A stretch of 64,000 nt of DNA from Tretioscincus oriximinensis (GCA_022410635.1 JAJVDF010000194.1:1466576-1530575); one strand, 5' to 3'. Counted from the stretch's first letter, positions 47,110 through 57,637 are shown. Made by a program: numbers and translations. The notes: a model not told the origin generated them from the letters alone.

Positions 47110-47409
47110 CAGTAGCGGACTTGAAGGCAAAGGTGGGGGGTCACTGGGAGGTGAAGGGGGTCCACCCATTGGGTGGCAGTGCAAATACTGCATGCCAACT
47201 TCCTTGCTGAGCACATGTGCAAACTTGCATAATGTTCTTGATGCCTTGCACTGCACACATGCAAAGCATGAAGCAGTGCCACAGACCAGCCATGCTTGTA
47301 GCATTTAAAAAGTAGATAAAAAGAGGTGGGTAGGAGGCCCCACAAAATGCCCTGAATCAGGGGGCTGCTTGCCATCAGGCAACCTGCCTCTATGACCAGT
47401 CTNTCACTG
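47110..47409. mobile_element. hAT-like non-autonomous element (300 bp)
   Basis: The left end is CAGTAGCGGACTTG and the right end, reversed, is CAGTGANAGACTGG (about 10 of 14 match, one N). The flanking octamers CTTATTGC (47102-47109) and CTTTTTGC (47410-47417) match at seven of eight positions. The inside is GC-richer than the surroundings. The frames on the minus strand (47086-47375) show no transposase motif. Confidence 0.7.
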
Positions 47410-47417
47410 CTTTTTGC

Positions 47418-48824
47418 ACTTGCTGGTTTTCCTTACCATCATTTGCTCCCTCCCACCACTAATATGTTTCATCTCTTCTGTATGGAATGTTATCCAACAA
47501 GAACATCCTTGATTTGGATCATTATTAGATCTCAATATTAAGGTCTACTTGAATACTAATGATTCTTCATTCTGTACGCCTATGTACAACATCCTTTGTG
47601 GTATATAGTTATGAGATCTTATTGTACTTACTTTTAATCCATAATAGGAGCTCTCATGCCCTATTTTGGGATCTCACTGGTTCTGTCCATCATTAGGTTA
47701 AGGAACCCTGATTTGGATCATCAGTAGATCTTTATAAACATGTCTCCTGTCATACAAGTAGACCCTAGTAAGGAACATAGAGGCATGTAGAAAGCACACT
47801 GCCCATGTTCACAACGGGGGGACATTTTGGCAGTGTACCCAAGTATGCAAACAATATAGGTCTAGTGGCATGGCCATTTGTTCCTATCCCTTCAGCATAC
47901 TGAAGGACTGGCTTTGAAGCTTTGGAGGAGACAATTGAGAAGATGACAACACTGTTCTGGTCCGTACATTTTTGCAACCTGAACCAATAGGCATGGGGTG
48001 TCCAGTGTTTCCATTAAATATAATCAAGAATGAACCTGTGTGACAAAATATTTTCCTTTATTTCTGTTTTTCTTCCTAAGCTGAGCAACTTCAGAAATCT
48101 TGGACTCTCAAAATGTTATATGTCAATCCAATTTCACTTTCCTCCAAGACATGAACAAATAGAAACCAATCGTTAATACAAAAGACTCAGCTTGGTGTTT
48201 TTTTCCAAAGCAATTTTCGTATTGAAATAAATAATATATCTTCATTATCTTGTGGTATGGACAGACACATACAGACAAAAATAAGATTACTAACGAAACT
48301 CAAAAAGATCTTTGCAGCATAATGGCATCACTTTGACAAGGTTAATGGGACTTCACTGTGCAAGTTCACTGCTTTTCAGTATATTGTAGCAGGGAAGAGC
48401 TAAATGGTTTGGAGCAGTTGTGGCAAAAACGGAAAGAATGCTATTAAGCTTTATTTCCTTGGATAGTTAATTCCAATGATATTTGTAAGNCTCTCTCACA
48501 CACATATACACACANAGACATACTGTTCTTTTTTCACTTGAAAGAAAGAAAGAANGAAAAGGGGAAGATGATTCAAAGTAAATAGGTCTGAGGACCAACC
48601 AGACAAATAGGCTATAAAACATTTGCCTTTACAACAGAGGCTACATTTACATGGTATGAAACATACAACAAAAATGTTGGATTGTTAACTTTAGCCCCCT
48701 GAACAACAGCAGCTTCACATGGGAGTGGAATCAGATGGGTCAAGACACTTCAAGGCAGCCAACTAACGTAATGTCCTGAGGCTGACAATATTTGGAGTTC
48801 CAGGCTACATACACCCTGTACCCT
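47418..48824. other. Non-coding stretch with a short GAAA run
   Basis: A (GAAA)n run with an N lies at 48541-48560 and a CA-rich run at 48493-48520. No gene is recognised. Confidence 0.5.
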
Positions 48825-48957
48825 TCAAACATTTTACAGTCTTCAAACAGAGGCTGGNCAGTCATCTGTTTGGGATGGTTTTGAGAATCCTGCATTGAGC
48901 AGGGGTTGAACCTGATGGCCCTGGAGGTCCCTTCCAACTCTATGATTCTATGATTAC
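48825..48957 (+). mobile_element. CR1 3' terminus with ATTCTATGATT repeats, plus strand
   Basis: The segment contains CTTCAAACAGAGGCTGGNCA, then CCTGGAGGTCCCTTCCAACT, then CTATGATTCTATGATT. This is the same CR1 subfamily end as the minus-strand piece at 33083, here with more of the C-terminal coding part (the region of CR1 ORF2 that ends in a short 3' untranslated tail). Confidence 0.9.
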
Positions 48958-50609
48958 ATTGGTCTGTTTACCTGCCCATGTATCGCTTCATACATACTTG
49001 CCATTTTGTGTTAGCCTATCACAAAAAAAACCCAAATAAAATACATTTAAGCTTGAGCGTGTAATGTGAAAAAATATGCAAAAGTTCAGAAGAATGAGTA
49101 CTTTAGCAAGGCACTGTATATTCAATTCAGGGTTCTAGAAATGTCTCACCCTAGCTCCCCTAAAGCTCCATTTCAATCTGAAAGTGAAAATTAAAAAGCA
49201 TTTCATGAAACTTTGATGTTCCAATATTGAAGTTATTATTTCTTCTCTTTTAATAACAAAATGAAAAATAATCTATTTAAGTTTTTTTTAAGTTTCTCAA
49301 ACACATCAAAAATGTTTGTTCTCCTTGAGGTCAAGATCACGGCAAGTTAGAATTTTGCAAAGAAACTATTTCTGAGTTCTCAAAGTGCAAATATACCACT
49401 TTAAGGATATTAAAACAAGGAAAGAGAAAGGGGTGTGGGGTACTTTTTAACCACTTTTCAGTTAAAGTCCAGAAAATAAGCATGAAATTGTGGGGTAGAG
49501 AACAAAGTAATGCAGTGATTTGATAACAAATTATAAGGAAGTCCAGATAAATATTATAGAAAAACATTAAACTTGCTATTTCAGTGGTACAATTTAACGT
49601 ACCAGCAAAATGGATCTCCTTGCTTAACAAGAATGTGGGAATAAGTTCCCTTCTCCAAGTTATTCCTCTGAATTCTATTCCAGAAGTACCATGACTGCTG
49701 GTAAGTCTATAAAACATATATATTCCAATCTTGAAAGCCATTTTGGCCACGTAGACTGGCCAGATGCAATGCACTAGTAGGGAGCATGACTTCTCCACTG
49801 CACCATAGAGTACAGATTAGAAAAAANCAGAAGTGTACTAGGCATCATATATAACCACTTCATCTTTTTGCCCTGATTATCTACTGAATCTTTGCCTTTA
49901 AAATTTATTATTGTAGTTCTTTCTGCTATGGTTATACCCCTTCTTTCCTTCTATTAAAGAACATCTTTGCTATAGCAGAACATAAATGACAAGCAGTGGA
50001 AGCAGTTTTATTTATTATGTTACTGTTAGATATTCTGGAATAAATCAAAAGGATAAAATATATTCTTTTATTCCCAAGTATCCATGAACCGTGGAATAAG
50101 TAAGCAACATCTGCATGCCACCTTAGAGAAACCACTTTAGAGTTTTTGCTCCTCTTTCACTTCAAAATTACTCACATTCAACAAACCATTGTCATCATTT
50201 ATTCTTTACTTCTAAGTATGCTTTTTCCCTATGCATGTCAGAAGCATTGTAATAATAGCAAACTGAAAAAGCTTGTTGACACAGAAAGGTCACTCTCACT
50301 GCAAAAATGAAGGATCATCATTTTTTGCTAGACACATAGTGAAATATTATACAGTGCTGTTCTGGGGTGATGCAAATGAGTACAGCATTTAATAAGCAAT
50401 GCTCTCTTGTCTACAAAAAAAACATTAGAAACGGATGCATGTGAACAGGAATTTGTTAGAGACTTAAAGATAGAATAACAATGCTCTAAATAATAGTAAA
50501 AAACTTAATCAACTCTAGCCTTTGCATGTGGATAGTGACGTGGGCTTGACTTCAAACAATACAATTTTTTGAATTCTCTGCTGTTCAGAGCTGTGGGCCT
50601 TTCCACATT
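48958..50609. other. Non-coding stretch, no gene recognised
   Basis: The frame at 49337-49798 minus is 153 codons, the longest in the region. It has no recognisable motif, is rich in hydrophobic and aromatic residues, and lies in AT-rich DNA. I treat it as chance. Confidence 0.45.
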
Positions 50610-50812
50610 ATAAATGCCTCCAAGATGAAACAACAGGCAGTATTCCAGTAATTCCACTTGCAGGGAGTCAAAAACAGGTAAAGAGTTTGCCTTTTTCTGC
50701 TTCAGATTGCCCAGGTGCAATTGGTGGGTCACTGTGTGAGACAGAATACTGGATTAGATGGGCTCTGGCCCCATTCTTTAGGGTTCCTCTTATGTTCTTC
50801 TGTTTTCTTATA
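50610..50812 (+). mobile_element. CR1 3' end fragment (GTTCTTATG subfamily)
   Basis: AAACAACAGGCAGTATTCCAG, GCAGGGAGTCA and GTGTGAGACAGAATACTGG lead to CTCTTATGTTCTTC near 50800. It corresponds to the last 200 bp of the long CR1 copies and carries no coding sequence of note. Confidence 0.85.
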
Positions 50813-51439
50813 AGTGAGCAAGTGAGATTCTTTTGTGCTTATGTGTTGAAAGATTTACAAAATAAAATTAAGAAAAAACCTTTTTCAGGGCATGAATATC
50901 TATCAAGAGATATATGAGCCCATCACAATTGTGCTTCAGTAATGCATTTTCAGAATATGTATGATAGAGAACTCCATTTGGATGTTTAGTTGGAAAGATG
51001 GATTGCTATATCATGCAAGTCTCATTTGCATGCTTGTTTCAAGTAATGAATGGCCTTTGGAAATGTTTCACCTATAGTAAGCATCTCCTTCTAAACATTG
51101 TTTATAAGTAGGTATGTGCTGCAGGTGACAATGGAAAAAAAAACTCATCTCTTTGTGTATAAATCTCAGTATCAACAAATTTTTGCCCTCTATATAGTGA
51201 ATTCACATGCTGATAAAATGCATGCCGCAAAAGGCAATTGTGAGATGTTGGGAGAAACAAGAAAATGACCTCATCTTTTAGCCTTTATTGAATCTTTGTC
51301 CATAAAATGTACTCTTCTAGTACCCTTGGCTACCTACAGATTCTTTCTGCTATGGTTGCAGTCCTTTTTTCCTTCCATTAAATCACACATTTTCAAGAAT
51401 CATTGATTGCAGTATGGCATAACCACTTTGCCCAATGTG
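50813..51439. other. Non-coding stretch, nothing recognised
   Basis: AT-rich. No repeat or gene that I can identify. Confidence 0.5.
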
Positions 51440-51698
<259 letters not shown>

Positions 51699-51928
51699 CA
51701 GATATGTTTTCCTGGATTCCAAAGGGTGTAATACTAATTTGTGTAAAAAAAAAAAAAAAAACCAATAGCTTTGGACTGCCTTTCATTTTTAATTTTTATT
51801 ATTATTACGGGTGACTGAATGGAATAATCATACATATGGGCCGAAGGGACAGGATGAGGGGTGGGGTGATTGTTGCTTGTCGCCCGTTGATTGCGTTGCC
51901 ATCCTGGCAGGCCTCAACTAAGGCAAAG

Positions 51929-52240
51929 ATGGCGGCTGCCATGCAGGTCATTGGGAGCAACGTGGGTTGCCACCTCAAGGAGCTCCGGATCCATCTTTGC
52001 CAACACTTCCCGGGCAGCCAAGGTGTCAGAGATTTCATTGAACATCATTATGTGGCACTAAAGAAGGCAAATACAGATTTCCCCATTCTGATCAGAGAGT
52101 GTTCAGATGTGCAGCCAAAACTTTGGGCTAGATATGCATTCGGCAGAGAGAAGAGTGTACCCTTAAATAATTTAAACGTGGATCAAGTTGCAAAAGCCTT
52201 GGAGACATTGTTAGTGGCAAAACATGAAGAAAAGGAATGA
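51929..52240 (+). pseudogene. NDUFA2 processed retrocopy with an intact 103-codon frame
   Basis: NDUFA2 is a small accessory subunit of mitochondrial complex I with a thioredoxin-like fold. The frame translates without a stop or frameshift from [11 protein letters not shown] to KHEEKE. It contains [41 protein letters not shown] and VPLNN, which I recognise as NDUFA2; the family is about 99 residues long. Both cysteines that can form the disulfide (HLCQ and RECS) are kept. The normal gene has introns, and here the whole coding region is continuous, so this is a retrocopy. Changes such as H in CQHFPG and IEHHY and C in GCHLKE fit decay of CpG arginine codons. Start chosen at 51929 because homology begins there; the frame is open upstream to 51836. 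Whether it is expressed is unknown. Confidence 0.9.
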
Positions 52241-52312
52241 GTATCATATTTGAATAATTTCAGTGTAGAACACTGTTGTATGCAATTTGCACATAAAAGT
52301 ATGTGTTTTAAT
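52241..52312 (+). other. Probable 3' untranslated end of the NDUFA2 retrocopy
   Basis: After the stop, about 70 bp lead to CACATAAAAGTATG, which looks like a slightly altered poly-A signal region, and then TTTTAATATATTTT. A SINE starts a few bases later. No clean poly-A tail or target duplication is left, so the exact end of the retrocopy is uncertain. Confidence 0.55.
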
Positions 52313-52319
52313 ATATTTT

Positions 52320-52572
52320 GAGAGCCAGTTTGGTGTAGTGGTTGCGTGTTGGACTCGTACCTGGTAGTCTCCCAGTTCGATTCCCCACTCCTCCATGATA
52401 GCCAGCTGGGTGAAATTGGGCTATTCACAGTTCTCTGAACTCTCTCAGCCCCACCTACTCCACAGGCTGTCTGTTGTGGAGAAAGCAACAAAACCTATNT
52501 GCGCCGTCCTATGGTTGGCCACCCTGAGACCTTTGGGTATAGGGCGGGATAAAAGTACAAATAAATAAATTT
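52320..52572 (+). mobile_element. tRNA-derived SINE, squamate type, with L2-like 3' tail
   Basis: Box A TGGTGTAGTGG (about 52330) fits the polymerase III consensus exactly, and box B AGTTCGATTCC (about 52374) fits with one change. The body carries CCCACTCCTCCATGATAGCC and CTCAGCCCCACCTACTCCAC. The 3' tail CACCCTGAGACC ... GGGTATAGGGCGGGATAAAAG ends in AAATAAATAAA. This tail is nearly the same as the 3' end of the L2 LINE at 18548 (reversed) and 38056, evidence that the SINE borrows L2 machinery. It resembles Sauria-type squamate SINEs, from memory. Confidence 0.85.
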
Positions 52573-54211
52573 TAAAAATGTAATCTGAGTGTTAAAGATA
52601 ATTTATATCATGCCAATGGGGAGAATTCATTTTTCTTTTAGGAAACTAAGCTTCAGCACGTGACAAACCCTTTGGGGTCTAAGACAGTGGGTCAACTATT
52701 AACAGGTTTTGCTGTTTGCTGGGAGCATGTTTGTTCTATATCAGAACCTGATTTTGTTAATTGAAAGGATAACATATGGATTTGTTAATCAGTTTGGCAA
52801 GGCTGATGAGTAAACACTGGATAGAAGATCTACTTATAATTCTGCTTGAAAGGTCAAAATGAATGATTCAGTCTGGCAAAATTAGGGACCTAGCTTTTAT
52901 CTGTTTACAATGTTCTTCCTTTTTCTACTTCTCTATATGTAGATGCCATTTACTGATATTTTCTCTCTTATTATGGCAGTTGTTTTGTAGCATGTCACAT
53001 TAACCTGCCAGATTTTTTTTTCTGTTACTCACGTCAGTTTCTCAGAAATTGCTGTTTGTACCCAAGGTCACAGAATTTTAGTAAAATATGCATTGATTTA
53101 AAAACCTCACATATATAAATTCTTCTTCCTCTTCCTCTTCTTCCTCTTCATTTATTTAAGCTTCAATATTGCATAAACATTTAACTACAGGATATACAGC
53201 AATAATTCATTCCTAGCCATCAGAAACTCAGTGCTATAGCCAAAAAGCGCACCCAAGTTCTGAGGAAGTAAATTTGTCTATGAAAGCTCATGCCACTTAC
53301 TTTTTCCTTGTTAATCTCTAAAGGTCTACGAGACCCTTTTATCTTCCAAGTTCTTTTCAGAATATGGGAAAGAGTGAGGAGAAAAATCTTCTTAGAAAAA
53401 GCAGAAACTAAGATAAAGATACCTTTCCATCCTTACTGTGGAAATGTCTAGTAAAAAAATAAAGACTGAGTTCCAAGCAACTTCTGTCCTGTTATGTGTG
53501 AATAAGAGTGTTCTGTGAGAGAATTCCCACTTTCTGAGAGTAAGGGTGCATCCAGATATTTTGTTTTTTGCTATCTTACCATGCCATTAAGGTGTCTTTC
53601 ACATGTAATTGCTGGGAACCAGCAATCATAGTTCTCTAAAAGTTCTCTATTTTGAATTGTCATCCTCGAGGTTCTCTTCCAATTTAATGATTAAGCCCGT
53701 TGCTTTCAGGCATAGAAAAGGCTAGGGTAGGGGACTTTATTAAGTTTTTGCAGCAGGGAAATGGAACATTTGAAACAGAGGAGGAGAAATTCCCTGTTAA
53801 AGGGGGACATGGGTAAAAAGGGAAAGGGAGACCAAAGTTTGGAAAAAGATTAGAACCCAACAACAATTCTTTCTTTTTGCTTTTTCACGAAAACATTTTT
53901 CCAGAGATGGGAAGGGGAGACTATAGCAGGGCATTTTGAGATAGCAGGTTTTGTTCTTCCTTAAAACAAAGCATTTCTTGAGGGAAGAGGGAAAAGGGCA
54001 ACATCACACAGCCAATGACAAGAGAGAAACATTCCCTGAAGAGCTTCCACCCCATAGATTCCTGAGGCAGGTAGCAAAATCCCTACAAATTCAGGAGCAA
54101 GAAAGAACTGGCTGAAGCTATTTATTTTGTGAGAGTAAGAAATAATGGGACAAGAGGCAAACATGTGGGTGTAACCTATCTATTTTACTGTAATCTTTCT
54201 TATAACCAAAA
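52573..54211. other. Non-coding stretch, no gene recognised
   Basis: A TTCCTC run lies at about 53122-53152. The only identified piece is the repeat at 53265. The rest is AT-rich, with chance frames. Confidence 0.5.
53265..53345 (+). repeat. Interspersed repeat of the GAAGT...GAAAGCTCATGCC type, copy 2
   Basis: TCTGAGGAAGTAAATT, ATGAAAGCTCATGCCACTTA and GTTAATCTCTAAAGGTC follow the same word order as 14335-14440. The family also has a likely minus-strand copy at 61213. Confidence 0.6.
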
Positions 54212-54293
54212 TATACTGCTCAAAACAGTTAAGGGAATACTTAGTGTTACACTGTTATATTAACATGTTCCCTTAATTGTTTTGAGCAGTATA
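54212..54293. mobile_element. Very short mariner-type MITE (about 82 bp)
   Basis: Left end TATACTGCTCAAAACAGTTA and right end, reversed, TATACTGCTCAAAACAATTA pair over about 26 bp with one or two mismatches, leaving a centre of about 30 bp. TA occurs at both edges. Ends of the form TACTGCTCAAAA are, from memory, typical of a vertebrate mariner group. Nothing is encoded. Confidence 0.85.
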
Positions 54294-54801
54294 TAAGCTA
54301 AGGATATTGTTGGCTCAGACAATGAATAGATTTGTTTTCTAGGAATGCTACCAGTTCTGCTAGTACAGGAACAAATAACAAGATGATTCTGAGGGCAATC
54401 TATTGACCTTTGGTACAAGGATTAGATTCATTTCCAAAAGGACTNATTTCACAGTATTTTTGGCTCTGTCCGTTGACAATTATCATATTACTCGCAAAAG
54501 CAAGATTTTTAGGTGCTTTGTTTGGGAAAGGGTAGGGCAAGAGACGTTTACTTACTATTTTAGTTTATTTCCTTGTTCCTTCTGTAAAAAAGGTTCATCT
54601 ATGGCCCTGGTTTTTCTCTTTTGAGAAAGCCCAGCATCTTCCAATTCAGAAATCAAATCATTGTGTCTTGTATACTATACAATATCATGGGGTTTCTTCA
54701 TTGCAGTATGTCCTTTGGAGAGAATTCAGCGACTAACAAACAGATTTAGAATAGAGTGATTTATAGGTTTCTGTGAAATTCAATCAAAATTGACTGGGTT
54801 A

Positions 54802-54969
54802 GGCTGACCAGATTACCCCTTTGGGGGGGAGGGGCGCGTTGAAAACCTGGTTTCGGAGTGACTCCTTCAATTTTTTTTTGTTTAACTTTTTTTCCCTCAG
54901 AATAAAATGGGAGGCACCCCAAAAATGAGTTTTAAAGCACCACCCCCAAAAGGGGTTATCTGGTCAGCC
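54802..54969. mobile_element. Palindromic TA-flanked MITE, copy 4 (168 bp)
   Basis: The ends are GGCTGACCAGATTACCCC and GGGGTTATCTGGTCAGCC, flanked by TA (54800-54801 and 54970-54971). Each end has the same change at the same position (ATTACCCC and its partner GGGGTTAT) compared with copy 1. The two arms therefore changed together, a sign of conversion between arms or of a distinct source copy. Confidence 0.87.
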
Positions 54970-54971
54970 TA

Positions 54972-55995
54972 GTTTATTGTAAAGCACAACCAAAATCAGA
55001 TGCCTTAGTCACAGCCCTTGCAAATCTCAGTTTATATGCAAAGAAGACAAGCTTTGAAGGAAAACTAGAGTNAGTGAGAATTTCATGGAAAGTGGTGTGC
55101 TTTTAACCTTCAGGTTATGAAATAGTCTGCTTTCCAGATGAAGTCAAGCTATTCCAGTAAGAAAAAGGAATTTTGTACCAGGTGATCCCAAGTGCTGACC
55201 AAAAGAAGTACTACATTGAATAAACAAGTGTCTTAGTTTATTTAGGTTATATAATTACATTTCAACCTTCCACTTNCTGCAATAATTGTAGAGATGCCCT
55301 GCTTTGAGAAAACAAATAACATTAAACTTTTATGGTGCTTTAATGGGAAGGCTTAAATGATGCGGCCCCACCATCAACAGGTTAGAGTAACTATAATCAA
55401 TAATAAAACTCCCACCTTGAGTTTATTCTAGTTAAATACTGTATGTACTCCATTGGCAGCAATCTGGATCAGGGACAATTTTCAGTGCTCTCAGGTGCTG
55501 CAAGGATGAGAAAAATTGATTTTGAAGATCTGGCAGGTTAATGCAGCCAGGAAATTTTTTTATGCTTTTCTTTTTTCTTTTGTTTTTGCTTGTACATTCA
55601 GTAACAATAAACCCGACTCTTCTGGTGTGTTGGAAAATGTTTCACTAGAAGCAAACTTCCTTTTGCAAAGCAACAACTTGTGTCCAGTAAAATCATGTAC
55701 TCCTAGCATAAGTTATTAGCTCTCACCTTTAAAGGACTGGAAGATCTAACTGTGCATAATTTATGGACTGTCTTCTCCCCATGTGTTTTCCTTTCTGCAG
55801 CCTTCAGACTTGGNCCTGCTCATATTCCTTCACTTGATGGCTGTGATCCGCATGGCAAAAGAATTCANTGATGCTGCTAGCATAACAGAACTTGCTGATC
55901 TTGAGATATATCATGTTTTGATGAGGCTATGATCTGCCTGTGCTAGTTTTAATCTTGTCTTTTCTTCATTTCTTTCTATGGGATTCTATAATTGG
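54972..55995. other. Non-coding stretch, nothing recognised
   Basis: AT-rich, with a TTTTC-rich patch at about 55556-55590. The frame at 55516-55719 plus has no known motif. Confidence 0.5.
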
Positions 55996-56263
55996 GCTGT
56001 CAAGTTTAATTGCTTAGGAAACGGTCTGTGATCTGGGAGATCAGGTTTCGAAGCCCTGTGTCAGACGTGGGGAGAGGTGAGCACCTTCCACTAGCCTATA
56101 GCTCTAGCCAACCCAGTTATTGCAAGAAATTGCAACTGACTGCAAGTAGATACTTGGAAATCACCACAGCCTGGTGGGGAAGATAGAATGTGAGCCTTCG
56201 GGCAAAATGCCCTTGTAAGCCGCTTTGAGTCCCTTTGAAAGGTGAGAAAAGTAAGAAAGAAGA
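55996..56263 (+). mobile_element. tRNA-derived (TTC) SINE, copy D, interrupted
   Basis: The body matches copy A from AATTGCTTAGG, box B-like GGTTTCGAAGCCC, through TAGATACTTGGAAATCACC to GCCGCTTTGAGTCCCTTTG and GGTGAGAAAAG. Its tail stops at TAAGAA, and the expected ending ACCCAGTTCTTCTTC is found instead at 56634-56652. The minus-strand copy E therefore lies inside the 3' end of D. The box A area is diverged (AGTTTAATTGC). Confidence 0.85.
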
Positions 56264-56633
56264 AGAAAGAAGAAGAAAGAAGAAGAAGAAGAAGAAGAAG
56301 AAGAAAGAAGAAAAAGAAGAAGAAGAACTGGGTTCTTATACCCCGCATTTTCTCACCTTTCAAAGGGACTCAAAGCGGCTTACAAGGGTATTTTGCCCGA
56401 AGGCTCACATTCTATCTTCCCCACCAGGCTGTGGTGATTTCCAAGTATCTGGTGGTTCCCGTGTATCTACTTGCAGTCAATTGCAATTTCTTGCAATTCT
56501 TGCTTTTGAATTGCTGGGTTGGCTAGAGCTACAGGCTAGTGGAATGTACTCACCCCTCCCCACGTCCCACACAGGGCTTCAAAACCCCATCTCCCAGACG
56601 AGAGACGAATTCTTAAGTGACTGAGCTATCCGT
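56264..56633 (-). mobile_element. tRNA-derived (TTC) SINE, copy E, inserted in inverted orientation into copy D
   Basis: On the minus strand it reads from GATAGCTCAGTCACTTAAG (box A side, about 56625) to AGAACCCAGTTCTTCTTC (about 56326) and then a long GAA-rich tail on the plus strand (56264-56325). Arms D and E form a tail-to-tail inverted pair able to fold over about 240 bp. E contains two adjacent 18-bp versions of one segment (56432-56449 and 56450-56467). One matches D, the other matches copy A. Frames here are repeat artefacts. Confidence 0.85.
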
Positions 56634-56652
56634 ACCCAGTTCTTCTTCTTCT

Positions 56653-57340
56653 TTTGATATTTTCACAAAGCAGTTGTCTATAAACAAAAGACAATATATA
56701 TATCTAAAGAACAACTCACGAAGCTGCTATTTTCTTTTAACAGTCTTTACTATCACTGTGTTCTTATACCAATAGTTCTATAATGGGAACATCTTTAAAT
56801 ATCTGACAAAGGTAGCAGGTGTTTTCTGCTGATCTCTAACAAATCTTTGTAACAAATAATTGGTTGTCCAGTAATAACGTAGATAAAACTGGGAAAAGGC
56901 ATCATCATACGATGAAAGAACACAAAGGTAACATCTGCAGTAGGCTTTGACAGTTCCCTAAATTCTGAAGTAATGTTCAGGAGCAAACACAACACTGCAC
57001 TGATTATTGTGGAATGTTCCTGTAATTAAGTGCAAAATACCCCTTGGTTTCAACTCCATGACGAAAAGCAGAAGAGTGATTTTGCAGTTTTCTGATTCAT
57101 TGTAATGTTCACATTTTTTCACTTCTGTTCCTTCCTTGTTACTATTTCAGTCTATTCTGTCACTTATTTAAAGTTAGCAACTCAATTGCTTTGATGATTG
57201 AGGATTTGCCATAAAGACTAAATTCACACTACGTTAAAAATGTGTGTGAAAAAATGCTAAGTGGAATAGGAATTCCCTTCGCAATTTACATACATGCCCA
57301 GCTCTGTTTTAATGTCACTGCACTACCAGACAGCTGAAAG
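56653..57340. other. Non-coding stretch, nothing recognised
   Basis: AT-rich spacer between the inverted SINE pair and the palindrome at 57341. Confidence 0.5.
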
Positions 57341-57637
57341 CCTTGGGAAAGGCAGAAGACTCTCATCTGCTGAAGGAACAAAGGTTATGGTCCACAGCAG
57401 AAGGAGATCCAAGCAGATCTCCTGCCTTTCCCTCACTACCACCACCTTTTTTCCTGCAGACATTTTTGTGCCTCTCACCAGATTTTTCTTCCTTGCTCAG
57501 CTGATCAGAGCCCAGCTGATCAGATCTTAGCTCTGCAGGGAAAAAAGGTGTCTATGGAGAAATCTGCTTGGATCCTCTGCTGCCATGACCCCAACCTTTG
57601 TTCCTGCAGCATATCATAGTCTTCTGCCTTTCCCAGG
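57341..57637. repeat. Large imperfect palindrome (about 300 bp)
   Basis: The left arm starts CCTTGGGAAAGGCAGAAGAC and the right arm ends GTCTTCTGCCTTTCCCAGG. Further in, GGAACAAAGGTT pairs with AACCTTTGTTCC, GGATCCAAGCAGAT-like text pairs with ATCTGCTTGGATCC, and CCTTTTTTCCTGCAGA pairs with TCTGCAGGGAAAAAAGG. The centre holds two CAGCTGATCAG words. The arms are long and diverged, so this may be an old foldback DNA transposon. No target duplication was found. Confidence 0.8.

Noticed and set aside
49337..49798. 153-codon minus-strand frame as a possible gene
   Set aside because: No motif is recognised and it lies in AT-rich DNA without other coding features. Chance is the simpler reading.
52320..52395. 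Possible true tRNA gene at the SINE head
   Set aside because: Same reasoning: promoter boxes are present, but the unit is a SINE with an L2-like tail.
56091..56624. Lysine- and glutamate-rich frames resembling a charged nuclear protein
   Set aside because: They are translations of the GAA tail between two SINEs.
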